From Methylocystaceae bacterium (GTDB lineage Bacteria; Pseudomonadota; Alphaproteobacteria; Rhizobiales; Beijerinckiaceae), in the NCBI GenBank assembly GCA_003134075.1, contig PLAI01000246.1, positions 1 through 42,396 on the forward strand: a stretch of 42,396 bases of DNA. The letters are read 5' to 3'. Both the position numbers and the translations under genes were made by a program. Positions 9,980-19,683 of the stretch are shown one piece after another. How positions within the stretch are numbered: position 1 is the first letter of the stretch; each line of letters opens with the position of its first letter. The notes under the pieces are model-generated. The model did no database searches. It was not told the origin of the DNA and saw nothing but the letters and a program-made list of their open reading frames with translations.

Positions 9980-10594
9980 TCAAAACTCGATGCCCTCCTG
10001 CGCCCGCACGCCAGCCGCGAAGTGATGCTTGACCAGCGTCATTTCGGTGACGAGATCCGCCGCCGCGATGAGTTCCGGCTTGGCGTTGCGGCCGGTCACG
10101 AGAATGTGAAGATCGTCGCGGCGGCCGCGGAGCGCCGCGATGACTTCGTCCAAAGGCAGATGGTCGTAGCGCAGCGCGATGTTCAACTCGTCGAGCATCA
10201 GCAGCCGCAGCTCGGGGTCGGCCATCAGCTCCCGCGCCTTTTCCCAGGCGCGGCGGGCCGCCGCTTCGTCGCGGGCGCGGTCCTGCGTCTCCCAGGTGAA
10301 CCCCTCGCCCAGCGTGTGCCAGGAAACGCGGGCCTCGCCGAGTTGCTCCAGGATGGTCCGCTCGCCGCTTTGCCAGGCGCCCTTGCCGAACTGCACGACG
10401 CCGACCTTCCAGCCATGGCCGAGCGCCCGCAGCACGAGCCCGAACCCCGCCGTGGACTTGCCCTTGCCGGGTCCGGTGTGGACCATCAGCAGGCCCTTGG
10501 CGGCGATGGGCTTGCTGGCGACCTCGGCGTCCTGCACGGCCTTTCGTTTTTCCATCTTGGCGCGATGACGCGCGGCTTCGTCTTGCTGGTTCAT
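9980..10594 (-). CDS. cobO: Cob(I)yrinic acid a,c-diamide adenosyltransferase
   Basis: Transfers the adenosyl group of ATP to Co(I) corrinoid, making the adenosyl form used by enzymes such as methylmalonyl-CoA mutase. It is the BtuR/CobO/CobP type, 204 residues. The P-loop is VHTGPGKGKSTAGFG (residues 38-52), with LMLDELNIALRY and HILVTGRNAKPELI downstream. The end VRAQEGIEF is characteristic. It is separated from the riboswitch-led cob operon by about 2.4 kb and lies on the opposite strand with no cobalamin riboswitch visible at its start, so it appears to be expressed independently of the main cluster. Confidence 0.94.
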   Translation of the reverse strand: MNQQDEAARHRAKMEKRKAVQDAEVASKPIAAKGLLMVHTGPGKGKSTAGFGLVLRALGHGWKVGVVQFGKGAWQSGERTILEQLGEARVSWHTLGEGFTWETQDRARDEAAARRAWEKARELMADPELRLLMLDELNIALRYDHLPLDEVIAALRGRRDDLHILVTGRNAKPELIAAADLVTEMTLVKHHFAAGVRAQEGIEF

Positions 10595-10640
10595 GGGTGC
10601 TCGCGTGAAAGTTTTAGCGATATTGAAGCGGCGTCGCGCG

Positions 10641-11081
10641 TTAGTTCGTGGTCAGGCGATAGCGCACGAAGTCGTCGGCCTGGACGAATGCGTCGTACAG
10701 CCGGCGCGCCGCCAGATTTTCGGCGCGCGTATGCCAATAGAGACGCGACCACCCGCAATGACTCGCCATCGCCACGAGGTCGGCGATCAGCGCGCGCCCG
10801 ACTCCGCGTCCGCGCGCGGCGGGATCGACGAACAGATCCTCCAGATAGCATATGGGCGCCTGAACGAAAGTTCCCTCGTGCAGCAGCGAATGGGAGAATC
10901 CCAGCAGCCGGCCCTGTTCCTCGGCAAACCGGCACAGAATTGCCGGCTCGGGCGCGACGATCCGTCGCCATGTGGCGGCGGTGACATGCTCGGGCAGATG
11001 CGTATCATAAAATTCCGTGTAGCCGCGCCAAAGCCCACGCCATTGCGCTTCGTCGTCGGGACGCGCCGTTCTGATCCGCAT
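10641..11081 (-). CDS. GNAT family N-acetyltransferase
   Basis: A 146-residue GNAT acyltransferase. The acetyl-CoA-binding motif A is DLFVDPAARGRGVGRALIADL, preceded by the usual beta-strand ICYLE, and motif B is WHTRAENLAARRLYDAF. ATG 11081 gives the normal N-terminus MRIRTARPDDEAQWRGLW; the longer frame to 11168 adds 29 residues with no family match. The substrate cannot be predicted. It is 46 bases upstream of cobO on the same strand, so the two could share a transcript, though no link to corrinoid chemistry is implied. Confidence 0.88.
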   Translation of the reverse strand: MRIRTARPDDEAQWRGLWRGYTEFYDTHLPEHVTAATWRRIVAPEPAILCRFAEEQGRLLGFSHSLLHEGTFVQAPICYLEDLFVDPAARGRGVGRALIADLVAMASHCGWSRLYWHTRAENLAARRLYDAFVQADDFVRYRLTTN

Positions 11082-11164
11082 CGAAGTCTCCGCTTGGTAG
11101 TGCAGTAGTTTGAATTTCCGGTTTGCGCCAATTGCGGCCTTTCGACTGCCATCGATTGATTGGC

Positions 11165-11437
11165 TCAAATCGGCTCGAAGGAGAACTTCCGGCGTGGTTC
11201 CGCGAAGGTCTCATCATGTAATAGCAAGCAGCCCTTGCTACTCGCCAGTTTATTGGAGGCTAAGGCGACACCGAAGAATCTCAATATGACCGATATGTGC
11301 CCCTCGGCCAGCGTCACGCTGGCGTATGTGTCACTTGGGTCGGCAGCGCGGTTTAGCTCGCGTAATGCATCTATCGCTTCGTTGAGAAGAGGGGCCGCGT
11401 GGTCCCAGTCCGTCCGCAAAGAGGCGATGATCCGCAC
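11165..11437 (-). CDS. Hypothetical 90-residue protein, doubtful
   Basis: An open frame of 90 residues with a GTG start, no clear Shine-Dalgarno, and an in-frame stop two codons upstream. I do not recognise it. The composition is protein-like (NEAIDALRELNRAADPSD, then a hydrophobic stretch HISVILRFFGVALA), with no signal peptide. A 113-codon frame on the other strand overlaps it and looks less natural. The stretch is less GC-rich than most of the window, which may indicate transferred DNA. Treat as a possible gene only. Confidence 0.35.
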   Translation of the reverse strand: MRIIASLRTDWDHAAPLLNEAIDALRELNRAADPSDTYASVTLAEGHISVILRFFGVALASNKLASSKGCLLLHDETFAEPRRKFSFEPI

Positions 11438-11512
11438 TAGCTACGAGGCCGTCACTGCATTAACATTCCAATTGGACCAGTGGGGCCGATTAACGGGATA
11501 AGGTGAGAGCAT

Positions 11513-12121
11513 ATGCGCAAATCCTTTGATCAATTGAAGAGAATTTCGCTTTTATTGACCGCCATTTATGTTGCACTGGTCCTCTTTCCGGTGACGGCTC
11601 ACGCGGGCTCCGGCTTCTTCGGAGCCGAAGCCAATAGGGCCGCAGTCCTCGTCTACATCGACAAAACCAATCAACAAATGACGGTTTCTTTGGATGGGGC
11701 AGAAAGATATCGATGGCCGGTATCAACGGGCCGAGCAGGATATTCAACTCCATCGGGAACCTATACCGCGACGTCTATGAACGAAATTTGGTATAGTAAA
11801 GAGTTTGACAACGCCCCCATGCCCCATTCCATTTTCTTTATGAAAGACGGCCATGCCATCCACGGCAGCTTCGAGGTGAAGAATCTTGGCAAACCCGTAT
11901 CGCATGGCTGCGTGCGTATCTCGCCTCAAAATGCCGCGATACTTTATGAGCTGGTGCGGGAGAATGGCTTGGAGAATACAAAGGTGGTGCTTACCGGCTC
12001 TAGTCCGGGCGCGGTCGCTAGGGGTCAGACAAGCCGGCGTGGGGATTCTTCTGGGCCATCATCCGACGCCCCTTCTCACAATAGATCCCAGGGATACGAT
12101 CGATCGCCATGGAGTTGGTGA
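11513..12121 (+). CDS. Secreted L,D-transpeptidase (YkuD domain)
   Basis: Periplasmic peptidoglycan-modifying enzyme of 202 residues. A Sec signal peptide covers about residues 1-31 (LLLTAIYVALVLFPVTAHA). The YkuD domain ends in the catalytic motif, with His117 in IHGSF and His131-Gly-Cys133 in VSHGCVRIS; Cys133 is the predicted nucleophile. A low-complexity Ser/Gly tail of about 40 residues follows the domain. An AAGGTGAG Shine-Dalgarno precedes ATG 11513. Whether it makes 3-3 crosslinks or anchors proteins is not visible. It stands alone between a weak ORF and the riboswitch region. Confidence 0.92.
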   Translation: MRKSFDQLKRISLLLTAIYVALVLFPVTAHAGSGFFGAEANRAAVLVYIDKTNQQMTVSLDGAERYRWPVSTGRAGYSTPSGTYTATSMNEIWYSKEFDNAPMPHSIFFMKDGHAIHGSFEVKNLGKPVSHGCVRISPQNAAILYELVRENGLENTKVVLTGSSPGAVARGQTSRRGDSSGPSSDAPSHNRSQGYDRSPWSW

Positions 12122-12347
12122 AGACCAAGTTGTCGAGTTTGTGACGCTCCCAGGTCGATTAGGCGGCCTCCGGCGGAGGGATTACTTGCTGGCGTCGGCA
12201 ATTTGGCGTTAAGCCGCTCTTGCCGACGGAGCGAACGGCCTTCCGCTTTCCGCCGACTGGAGCCGATATCGATTCCTAGCGCTGACGACTGCAAAGGGTC
12301 GCAAGCATAAATCCAAACCGACCCGCCCCACCTCCGCCCGCGCCCGT
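12122..12347. other. Intergenic, no gene seen
   Basis: Together with the riboswitch this forms the 479-base gap before cbtB. Up to 12347 I see no supported gene, RNA or clear terminator; frames that cross it on the minus strand run through the riboswitch and are spurious. Confidence 0.6.
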
Positions 12348-12377
12348 TTGACGGCGCCCGTGGTCTCGGCATATGAC
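12348..12377 (+). promoter_or_regulatory. Predicted promoter of the cobalamin operon
   Basis: TTGACG (12348-12353) and TATGAC (12372-12377) are separated by 18 bases. The expected transcription start, about 12384, coincides with the 5' edge of the riboswitch, which makes the assignment plausible. Confidence 0.6.
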
Positions 12378-12384
12378 TGAATGT

Positions 12385-12553
12385 GACGGTTCTTCGCAAG
12401 AAGTGAAAAGGGAACGCGGTGAGGGGTTTTCCTTAACTCCGCGGCTGCCCCCGCAACTGTGACCGGCGAGGCCGCGCCATCAGCCACTGAGCCCTTTAAG
12501 GCTTCGGGAAGGCGGCGCGATCCAGCGACCCGGGAGCCAGGAGACCTGCCGTC
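12385..12553 (+). promoter_or_regulatory. Cobalamin riboswitch
   Basis: All main conserved blocks of the AdoCbl aptamer are visible in order: GGGAACGCGGTGAG (from 12410), GCTGCCCCCGCAACTGTGACCGG, GCCACTG (12483-12489), GGGAAGG (12506-12512) and the B12 box AGCCAGGAGACCTGCC (12535-12550). GACGG at 12385-12389 pairs with CCGTC at 12549-12553 as closing stem P1. Downstream, CCGCC and GGCGG can form a hairpin directly before the cbtB Shine-Dalgarno, and no U-tract terminator is seen, so control is probably at translation initiation. It should repress cbtB and the genes behind it when cobalamin is abundant. Confidence 0.95.
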
Positions 12554-12600
12554 GTTTGTCGCAACGCTAGGCCGCCGGTGGGGCGGTTAAGGAGATGATC

Positions 12601-12792
12601 ATGAACCAGCAAAGCCTTTCAAGCGCGAACCCGCTCGCCCTTTCCGCCGCCCGCGTGGAAGTTCTCAAGGCGGCTTTCGTCGCGCTGTTCCTGGGCGTCG
12701 GGCTCGTTTATCTCGTCGGTTTTTCGCATTCCGACACGGCGCATGACGCCGCCCACGACACGCGCCACTCCCTCTCCTTCCCCTGCCACTAA
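12601..12792 (+). CDS. cbtB: Cobalt transporter subunit CbtB
   Basis: Small membrane subunit of the CbtAB cobalt uptake system, 63 residues. It has one transmembrane helix (VLKAAFVALFLGVGLVYLVGF) and a His-rich C-terminus, HDAAHDTRH followed by the final PCH, typical of CbtB and probably metal-binding. ATG 12601 is chosen over ATG 12595 because the GGAG Shine-Dalgarno (12591-12594) then has a normal six-base spacing. It is the first gene behind the riboswitch and is followed six bases later by cbtA. Confidence 0.93.
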   Translation: MNQQSLSSANPLALSAARVEVLKAAFVALFLGVGLVYLVGFSHSDTAHDAAHDTRHSLSFPCH

Positions 12793-12798
12793 GCCAGG

Positions 12799-13475
12799 GT
12801 GATTTCGCGCGTCCTGGCGATCGGTCTGATCGCCGGGCTTGTCGCCGGGCTTGCGGTCGCGGCCCTGCAACAAGTCACCACGACGCCGCTCATCCTCGCG
12901 GCGGAAGTTTATGAGTCGGCCGGGCACTCTCACGCGGAGCCGGTCGCCGAGGGCTGGAAGCCGGCGGAGGGCGCCCATCGCATAGCCGCGACCAGCGTCG
13001 CCGATGTCGCGACAGCCGCGGGCTATGCGCTGATCCTGCTTGCTCTGATGCTCGTCGCCGGCGACACGATCGAACCTCGCCGCGCGCTCGCCTGGGCGGC
13101 CTGCGCCTTCGCCGCGACTGGCCTCGCGACGGGGCTCGGCCTCGCGCCGCAATTGCCGGGCGCGGCGGAAACGGATTTGTTCGCGCGCCAGCTTTGGTGG
13201 GCCGGAACCGCCGCCGCCACCAGCGTGGGCCTTTTCGTGCTGCTGCGGCGCGATGAATTCGTCGCCAAGATTTTGGGCGCAGCGCTGCTCGCCCTGCCGC
13301 ATATTTTGGGCGCGCCGCGACCCGCGACGCCGGAAAGCACGGCTCCGGCGGAACTCGCCGCGCAATTCGCGGCGTCGTCGCTGGCGGTGCAGGCGATCAC
13401 ATGGGCGCTCGCCGGCGCGCTTGTCGGCGTTCTCTGGCGCGAGTTCCCGGCCCGCGACGCGTTAAAGGCGATGAA

Positions 13476-13479
<4 letters not shown>
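12799..13479 (+). CDS. cbtA: Cobalt transporter subunit CbtA
   Basis: Main membrane subunit of the CbtAB cobalt transporter, 226 residues with about five hydrophobic segments. The first is ISRVLAIGLIAGLVAGLAVA, followed by a periplasmic HSHAEPVAEGW stretch typical of CbtA. The start is GTG 12799, where family homology begins. It overlaps cobW by four bases (ATGA), so uptake and chelation genes are translationally coupled. Family membership is clear; the metal specificity rests on the riboswitch and the cob neighbours. Confidence 0.93.
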
Positions 13480-14507
<1,028 letters not shown>

Positions 14508-14511
14508 CGCC

Positions 14512-17500
14512 ATGCATCTCCTCGCCCGCGATCTTCACGGACTCGACGACGCGGACGCGGCGGTCGATCTCGAACAGACGCCGGGGAAAATCGTCTTTCT
14601 GTCCTTCTCGGACTCCGAATTGGGCCTGCTGGCGCGCATTCACGAAGAGGACGCGGCCTCGCGTCCCAGCCTGCGCTGCGCTTCGCTCGCCCAATTGAAA
14701 CACCCCTTTTCCGTCGATCTTTATCTCGACAAGGTCGCGCGCCATGCGCGTCTTGTCGTGGTCAGGCTGCTCGGCGGCAAGGAATACTGGTCTTACGGCG
14801 TCGAACAGCTCGCGGCCTTGTCGCGCGCGCGGGGTTTCGCGCTCGCGATCGTTCCGGGCGACGGCATGGACGATCCGCGTTTGCGCGAGGCCTCGACGCT
14901 GGCGCCGCGAGATTGCACGCGCATATGGTCCTTCTTCCAGGACGGCGGCGCGGAGAACATGCGCGCCCTGCTCGGCCTCATGGCCAGCCTCATCGGCATT
15001 CCCGCTCCGTGGCGCGAAAGCGCGCGCGTTGAGAGCGCCGGCTATTGCCTCGCGGCGCGACGGACGGCCGGCGCGGACGCGAGGCGCGCGCTGCTGGTTT
15101 TTTACCGCTCCCTTTTTCTTTCGGACGACCACGCGCCAATCCTCGCGCTCGCCGACGCCCTCGCCGCACGAGGCATGGCGGTGGAGGGGGCCTTCGTCGC
15201 CAGCTTGAAGGAACAGGCGAGCGAGGCGTTTCTGCGCGAAGCCATCGGCGCGTTCAAACCCGACGTTATCGTGAACACAACCGCCTTTTCGGCGCGCGGC
15301 GTTGACGGCTGCGTGCTCGATCTCGCCGACGCGCCGGTGTTGCAGGCGGCGCTCGCCACTTCGACGCGCGAAGCCTGGGCGGCGTCAAAACGCGGCGCCA
15401 ATGGCGCCGATCTCGCGATGAACATCGTGCTGCCCGAGGTCGACGGCCGCATCTTCACCCGCGCGATTTCATTCAAGGCGCCAGCGGGCGCGCTTCTCGC
15501 CAGCCAGTTCGCGCAAACGCGCCATGAGCCGGAACCTTCGCGCGTCGCCTTCGTCGCGCAGCTCGCCGCCAATTGGGCCGGGTTGCGCCGCAAGGCGAAC
15601 CTCGAAAAAAGCCTCGCGCTGATTTTATCGGACTACCCCGCGCGGCGCGGGCGCGGCGGCTACGCTATCGGCCTCGATACGCAAGCGAGCATGGAGGCGA
15701 TTGTCGAGGCGTTGAGCGTGGCGGACTACGACGTCGGCGAAACCAAGCCGCCGAGCGATCTGATGCGCGCGCTCGAGGACAGTCGCCACCGCGCGCGACT
15801 GCCGTTGGAAGAATATCGCCGCCTGTTCGAAGGATTGCCGCGGGAGTTCACCGACGCGGTGCGAATCGCCTGGGGCGAGCCCGAGCAAGACTTAGGCTGT
15901 CGCGACGGCGCCTTTCATTTCTCCTGCTTCGAGTCAGGCAAGCTCGTCATAGCGCTGCAGCCGGATCGCGGCGCGAGAGCGGCGCGGCGCGAGACCTATC
16001 ACGACGCCGAAGCGCCGCCGCGTCACTACTATGTCGCCTTTTATCTGTGGCTGCGACATCGGCGCGCCATCGACGTGCTGATTCATTTGGGAACGCATGG
16101 CACGCTCGAATGGCTCCCGGGAAAATCGGCGATGCTCGGCGAGGACTGCGCGCCGGAGGCGGTGCTTGGTCCGACGCCGCTGATCTATCCGTTCATCATC
16201 AACGACCCCGGCGAAGCCGCGCAGGCCAAGCGGCGCGCCTGCGCGATCACCATCGGCCATCTGACGCCGCCGCTGGAGCATGCGCAACTCTATGACGACG
16301 CCGCGCGCATCGAACAAATGCTTGACGAATACGCCAATGCGGCGGCGCTCGATCCGCGCCGGGCGAAGCTCATCGCGGGCGCGATCATGGACGAGGCCGA
16401 ACGCACCGGCCTTGGCGTGGAATGCGGCGTGACCCGCGGCGGCGACGCCGCCGACGCGCTGGCGAAGCTCGACGCATGGCTGTGCGATATGAAGGAAATG
16501 CGCATCGGCGACGGGCTGCATGTGTTTGGCCGCGCGCAAGACGGCGACGCCATGCGCGACGCCTGCGCCAAGGCGGAGATGTCGGCCTTGCTACGCGCGC
16601 TGGCTGGCCGCTTCATCGAGCCCGGTCCCGCCGGCGCGCCGTCGCGCGGACGCGTCGACGTGCTGCCGACCGGGCGCAATCTTTTTTGCATCGATCCGCG
16701 TCATGTTCCAACGCGCGTCGCCTATGACATCGGCCGCCGCGCCGCGCATGAGGTAATGACGCGCCACGCGCAGGAGCATGGCGATTGGCCGCGCGCGATC
16801 ATGCTGGATCTTTGGGGCAGCGCGACGATCCGCACCGGCGGCGAGGATTTCGCGCAAGCGCTCGCGCTGATGGGAGTCATTCCGCTGTGGGACAACGCCA
16901 CCGCGCGGGTGATCGGCTTCGAGATCGAGCCGATGGCCAAACGCGATTTCCCGCGCGTCGATGTCACGCTGCACATCTCCGGGCTTTTTCGCGACATGTT
17001 TCCGGGTCTGATCGCGCTGTTTCACGACGCCGCGGGCGCGGTCGCGGCGCTGGACGAAGAGCGGTGCGCCAATCCGCTGACGCAATTTCGCGGCGGCCCG
17101 CTCGACCGAATTTTCGGCGCCGCGCCGGGCGCTTACGGACTCGGTCTTGGCGAAGCGATTTCGCGCGGCTCATGGACGACGCGAGAGGATTTGGGCGCGG
17201 CTTTTCTCGACGCGGGCGGTCATGCCTATGACCGCGCCGGCGAAGGCGCGCCGGCGCGCGAAAATTTCGCGGCGCGCGTCGCCGGCGCCGACGCGCTTGT
17301 GCATGCGCAGGACATGGCGGAGGTCGACGTGCTCGCGGGCCCCGCCTTCGCGGAATTCGAAGGGGGCTTCGCCGCCGCTAATCGCGCGCTTGGCGGCGCG
17401 GCGGCGCTGGTGCATCTCGACGCGACGCGGCCCGAGAGTTTACGCGCTCGCTCTTTGCATGAAGAAATCGCGCGCGTTTTGCGCGCCCGCGTCGCCAATC

Positions 17501-17802
17501 CGCGATGGCTCGAAGGTCAGATGCGTCACGGCCATCGCGGCGCCGGCGAGATCGCCGAGGCGATCGACAATCTATTCGCCTTCGCCGCGCTCGGGGAATT
17601 CGTGAGCGACGCGCAATTCGATCTCGCTTTCGCCGCGACGATGGGCGACGAAAGCGTGCGGGAGTTTATCCGGACCGAAAATCCACGCGCCTATGAAGCG
17701 ATCGCGCGGGCCTTCAATGAGGCTCTCGCGCGCGGCTTGTGGCGCAGCCGGCGCAACAGCGCGCATGCCTTAAGCGAGGTCGTCGATGCAAGACGCGCCT
17801 GA
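14512..17802 (+). CDS. cobN: Cobaltochelatase subunit CobN
   Basis: Large subunit of the ATP-dependent aerobic cobaltochelatase that inserts cobalt into hydrogenobyrinic acid a,c-diamide, working with CobS and CobT, which are not in the window. The product is 1096 residues, somewhat shorter than the classical Pseudomonas denitrificans protein. Conserved CobN/BchH segments include HLGTHGTLEWLPGKSAMLGE, FIINDPGEAAQAKRR, PTGRNLFCIDPRHVPTRVAY and LHISGLFRDMFPG. The frame is intact. The last 17 bases overlap the start of cobG. Confidence 0.96.
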   Translation: MHLLARDLHGLDDADAAVDLEQTPGKIVFLSFSDSELGLLARIHEEDAASRPSLRCASLAQLKHPFSVDLYLDKVARHARLVVVRLLGGKEYWSYGVEQLAALSRARGFALAIVPGDGMDDPRLREASTLAPRDCTRIWSFFQDGGAENMRALLGLMASLIGIPAPWRESARVESAGYCLAARRTAGADARRALLVFYRSLFLSDDHAPILALADALAARGMAVEGAFVASLKEQASEAFLREAIGAFKPDVIVNTTAFSARGVDGCVLDLADAPVLQAALATSTREAWAASKRGANGADLAMNIVLPEVDGRIFTRAISFKAPAGALLASQFAQTRHEPEPSRVAFVAQLAANWAGLRRKANLEKSLALILSDYPARRGRGGYAIGLDTQASMEAIVEALSVADYDVGETKPPSDLMRALEDSRHRARLPLEEYRRLFEGLPREFTDAVRIAWGEPEQDLGCRDGAFHFSCFESGKLVIALQPDRGARAARRETYHDAEAPPRHYYVAFYLWLRHRRAIDVLIHLGTHGTLEWLPGKSAMLGEDCAPEAVLGPTPLIYPFIINDPGEAAQAKRRACAITIGHLTPPLEHAQLYDDAARIEQMLDEYANAAALDPRRAKLIAGAIMDEAERTGLGVECGVTRGGDAADALAKLDAWLCDMKEMRIGDGLHVFGRAQDGDAMRDACAKAEMSALLRALAGRFIEPGPAGAPSRGRVDVLPTGRNLFCIDPRHVPTRVAYDIGRRAAHEVMTRHAQEHGDWPRAIMLDLWGSATIRTGGEDFAQALALMGVIPLWDNATARVIGFEIEPMAKRDFPRVDVTLHISGLFRDMFPGLIALFHDAAGAVAALDEERCANPLTQFRGGPLDRIFGAAPGAYGLGLGEAISRGSWTTREDLGAAFLDAGGHAYDRAGEGAPARENFAARVAGADALVHAQDMAEVDVLAGPAFAEFEGGFAAANRALGGAAALVHLDATRPESLRARSLHEEIARVLRARVANPRWLEGQMRHGHRGAGEIAEAIDNLFAFAALGEFVSDAQFDLAFAATMGDESVREFIRTENPRAYEAIARAFNEALARGLWRSRRNSAHALSEVVDARRA

Positions 17803-19066
17803 AATCAAGGGTTGGTGTCCCGGCGCCTTGACGCCGATGGAAAGCGGCGACGGCCTGTTGATGCGCGCCAAAATCGTCGGCTCGAGGCTGAGTTTGACGC
17901 AGCTGAGCAAAATCGCCGCTATCGCGCTTGATTGCGGCAATGGCCAGATCGATCTCTCGCAGCGCGCGCAATTGCAAATTCGCGGCGTCACCGAGACAAC
18001 GCTAGCCGCGGCGCAAGCGCGCCTCAAGTCCATCGGACTGCTCGCGCCGGACGCGGCGACGGAAAGCCGGCTCAACATCGTGGCGTCTCCGCTGGCAAAC
18101 TCCACTTCTTTCGACGCCAATGAAGTCGCCGCGCGGCTCGCCCGAGCCATCGCCGAAGATCAAGCGTTGAAAGCGCTGCCGGGCAAATTCCTGTTTCTCG
18201 TCGACGTCGGCTCGGCGCCCGGCCTTCGCGATGTCGGCGCCGATATTCGACTCGAGGCGCGCGGCGCTCAATTCGCTGTCGTCCTCGACGGCGCGCGCGA
18301 CCAGGCAGTCATCGCGTCGCCGGCGGCCGCGATCGACGCCGCGGTCGCCCTGGCGTGCGCCTTCATCGAATTGCGCGCGGGGCGGGCGTTCGAATTGCGT
18401 CGGATGCGCGCCTTGGTCGACGCGATGGGCGCGGAGCCGTTGCTGCGAGCGTCCGGCCTGAAGTCCGAACCATACTGCTCGAACTGTCGCCAAGGCGCGC
18501 TGTCCGATTTGCTCGGCGCGCACAGGATCGGCGAAAATTTCCTCGCCGGCCTCGCCGCGCCGTTCGGGCGATTTCTTGCGCAAGACTTCGCTGATCTCGC
18601 GGACGTCGTGTCAAGAGAAGGCGCGAAGGAGTTGCGGCTGACGCCCTGGCGCACGATTTTGGCGCCGACGCGATCGCTTGAACAAGCCGCGCGCGTTGTC
18701 GGGGCGGCGCGGGCGCTGGGGTTCATTGTCGACGCCGCGGATGCGCGTCTCGCCGTCGCCGCTTGTCCCGGCGCGCCGGAATGTTCGCAGGCCAAGGGGC
18801 CGACGCGGACCGGCCTCGACGCCATCGCCAGCGTCGCGAAAGCGCTTTCCCGCGGCGGAATCGGCGCGCATGTGTCGGGCTGCGCCAAGGGCTGCGCCAA
18901 GCCTTCGGCGACGCCGCTGACGCTCGTCGCCAATGGCGGACTTTTCGATCTTATCCATAACGGCGCGGCGAGCGACGCGCCGGCCGCGACGGGTTTGACG
19001 CTTGGCGAGATCGCCGATGTCGTCGCGCGGCATGGAATGACGGAGGCGTCGTGTCCCAGAGGATAG
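17786..19066 (+). CDS. cobG: Precorrin-3B synthase CobG
   Basis: Oxygen-using monooxygenase that converts precorrin-3A to precorrin-3B; its presence marks the aerobic cobalamin route. It is a sulfite/nitrite-reductase-like protein of 426 residues with two half-domains. The C-terminal cysteines for the Fe-S cluster are in CPGAPECSQAKGPTR and SGCAKGCAKP. N-terminal segments such as GNGQIDLSQRAQLQIRGV match the ferredoxin-like half-domain. It starts inside the end of cobN (17-base overlap) and overlaps cobH by 16 bases. Confidence 0.95.
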   Translation: MQDAPEIKGWCPGALTPMESGDGLLMRAKIVGSRLSLTQLSKIAAIALDCGNGQIDLSQRAQLQIRGVTETTLAAAQARLKSIGLLAPDAATESRLNIVASPLANSTSFDANEVAARLARAIAEDQALKALPGKFLFLVDVGSAPGLRDVGADIRLEARGAQFAVVLDGARDQAVIASPAAAIDAAVALACAFIELRAGRAFELRRMRALVDAMGAEPLLRASGLKSEPYCSNCRQGALSDLLGAHRIGENFLAGLAAPFGRFLAQDFADLADVVSREGAKELRLTPWRTILAPTRSLEQAARVVGAARALGFIVDAADARLAVAACPGAPECSQAKGPTRTGLDAIASVAKALSRGGIGAHVSGCAKGCAKPSATPLTLVANGGLFDLIHNGAASDAPAATGLTLGEIADVVARHGMTEASCPRG

Positions 19067-19683
19067 AGTATATTCACGACGGTGCCGCGATCTACGCGCG
19101 CTCCTTCGCGACCATTCGCGCCGAGGCGCGGCTTGCGCGCTTTTCGCCGGCGGAGGAACGCGTCGCCGTGCGCATGATCCACGCCTGCGGCATGGTCGAA
19201 ATCGCCGACGACATCATCTTCTCGCCCGGCGCCGCCGAGGCGGCCAGCATGGCGCTGCGCGCCGGCGCGCCGATCCTGTGCGACGCCAACATGGTCGCGC
19301 ATGGCGTCACGCGCGCGCGTCTGCCCGCGAACAATGAGGTCATCTGCATGCTCGCCGACCCGCGTGTCGCCGGTCTCGCCAAGGAAGCCGGTAATACGCG
19401 CAGCGCCGCCGCTCTGGAGCTTTGGGGCGATCGACTGGACGGCGCCGTCGTCGCCATAGGCAATGCGCCGACGGCGCTGTTTCGACTGCTCGAAATGCTC
19501 GACGCCGGCGCGCCGAGGCCCGCTGCGGTGATCGGGATGCCCGTCGGTTTTGTCGGCGCGGCGGAATCCAAGGAACTGCTGCGCGCCGATAAACGCGTTC
19601 CCTTTATCGTGGTCACCGGAAGAAAAGGCGGCAGCGCCATGGCGGCGGCGGCGATCAACGCGCTGGCGAGCGAAAAGGAATGA
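19051..19683 (+). CDS. cobH: Precorrin-8X methylmutase CobH
   Basis: Moves the C-11 methyl group to C-12, turning precorrin-8X into hydrogenobyrinic acid; 210 residues. Family features are the N-terminal YIHDGAAIYARSFATIRAEA, the catalytic-histidine region RMIHACGMVEIADDI, and IGMPVGFVGAAESKELL near the C-terminus. The start is GTG 19051, inside the end of cobG, giving the usual N-terminus. It is joined to cobI by a four-base overlap. Confidence 0.96.
   Translation: MSQRIEYIHDGAAIYARSFATIRAEARLARFSPAEERVAVRMIHACGMVEIADDIIFSPGAAEAASMALRAGAPILCDANMVAHGVTRARLPANNEVICMLADPRVAGLAKEAGNTRSAAALELWGDRLDGAVVAIGNAPTALFRLLEMLDAGAPRPAAVIGMPVGFVGAAESKELLRADKRVPFIVVTGRKGGSAMAAAAINALASEKE

Noticed and set aside
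12076-12487. Minus-strand frames across the riboswitch
   Set aside because: They run through the conserved aptamer and have no ribosome sites.
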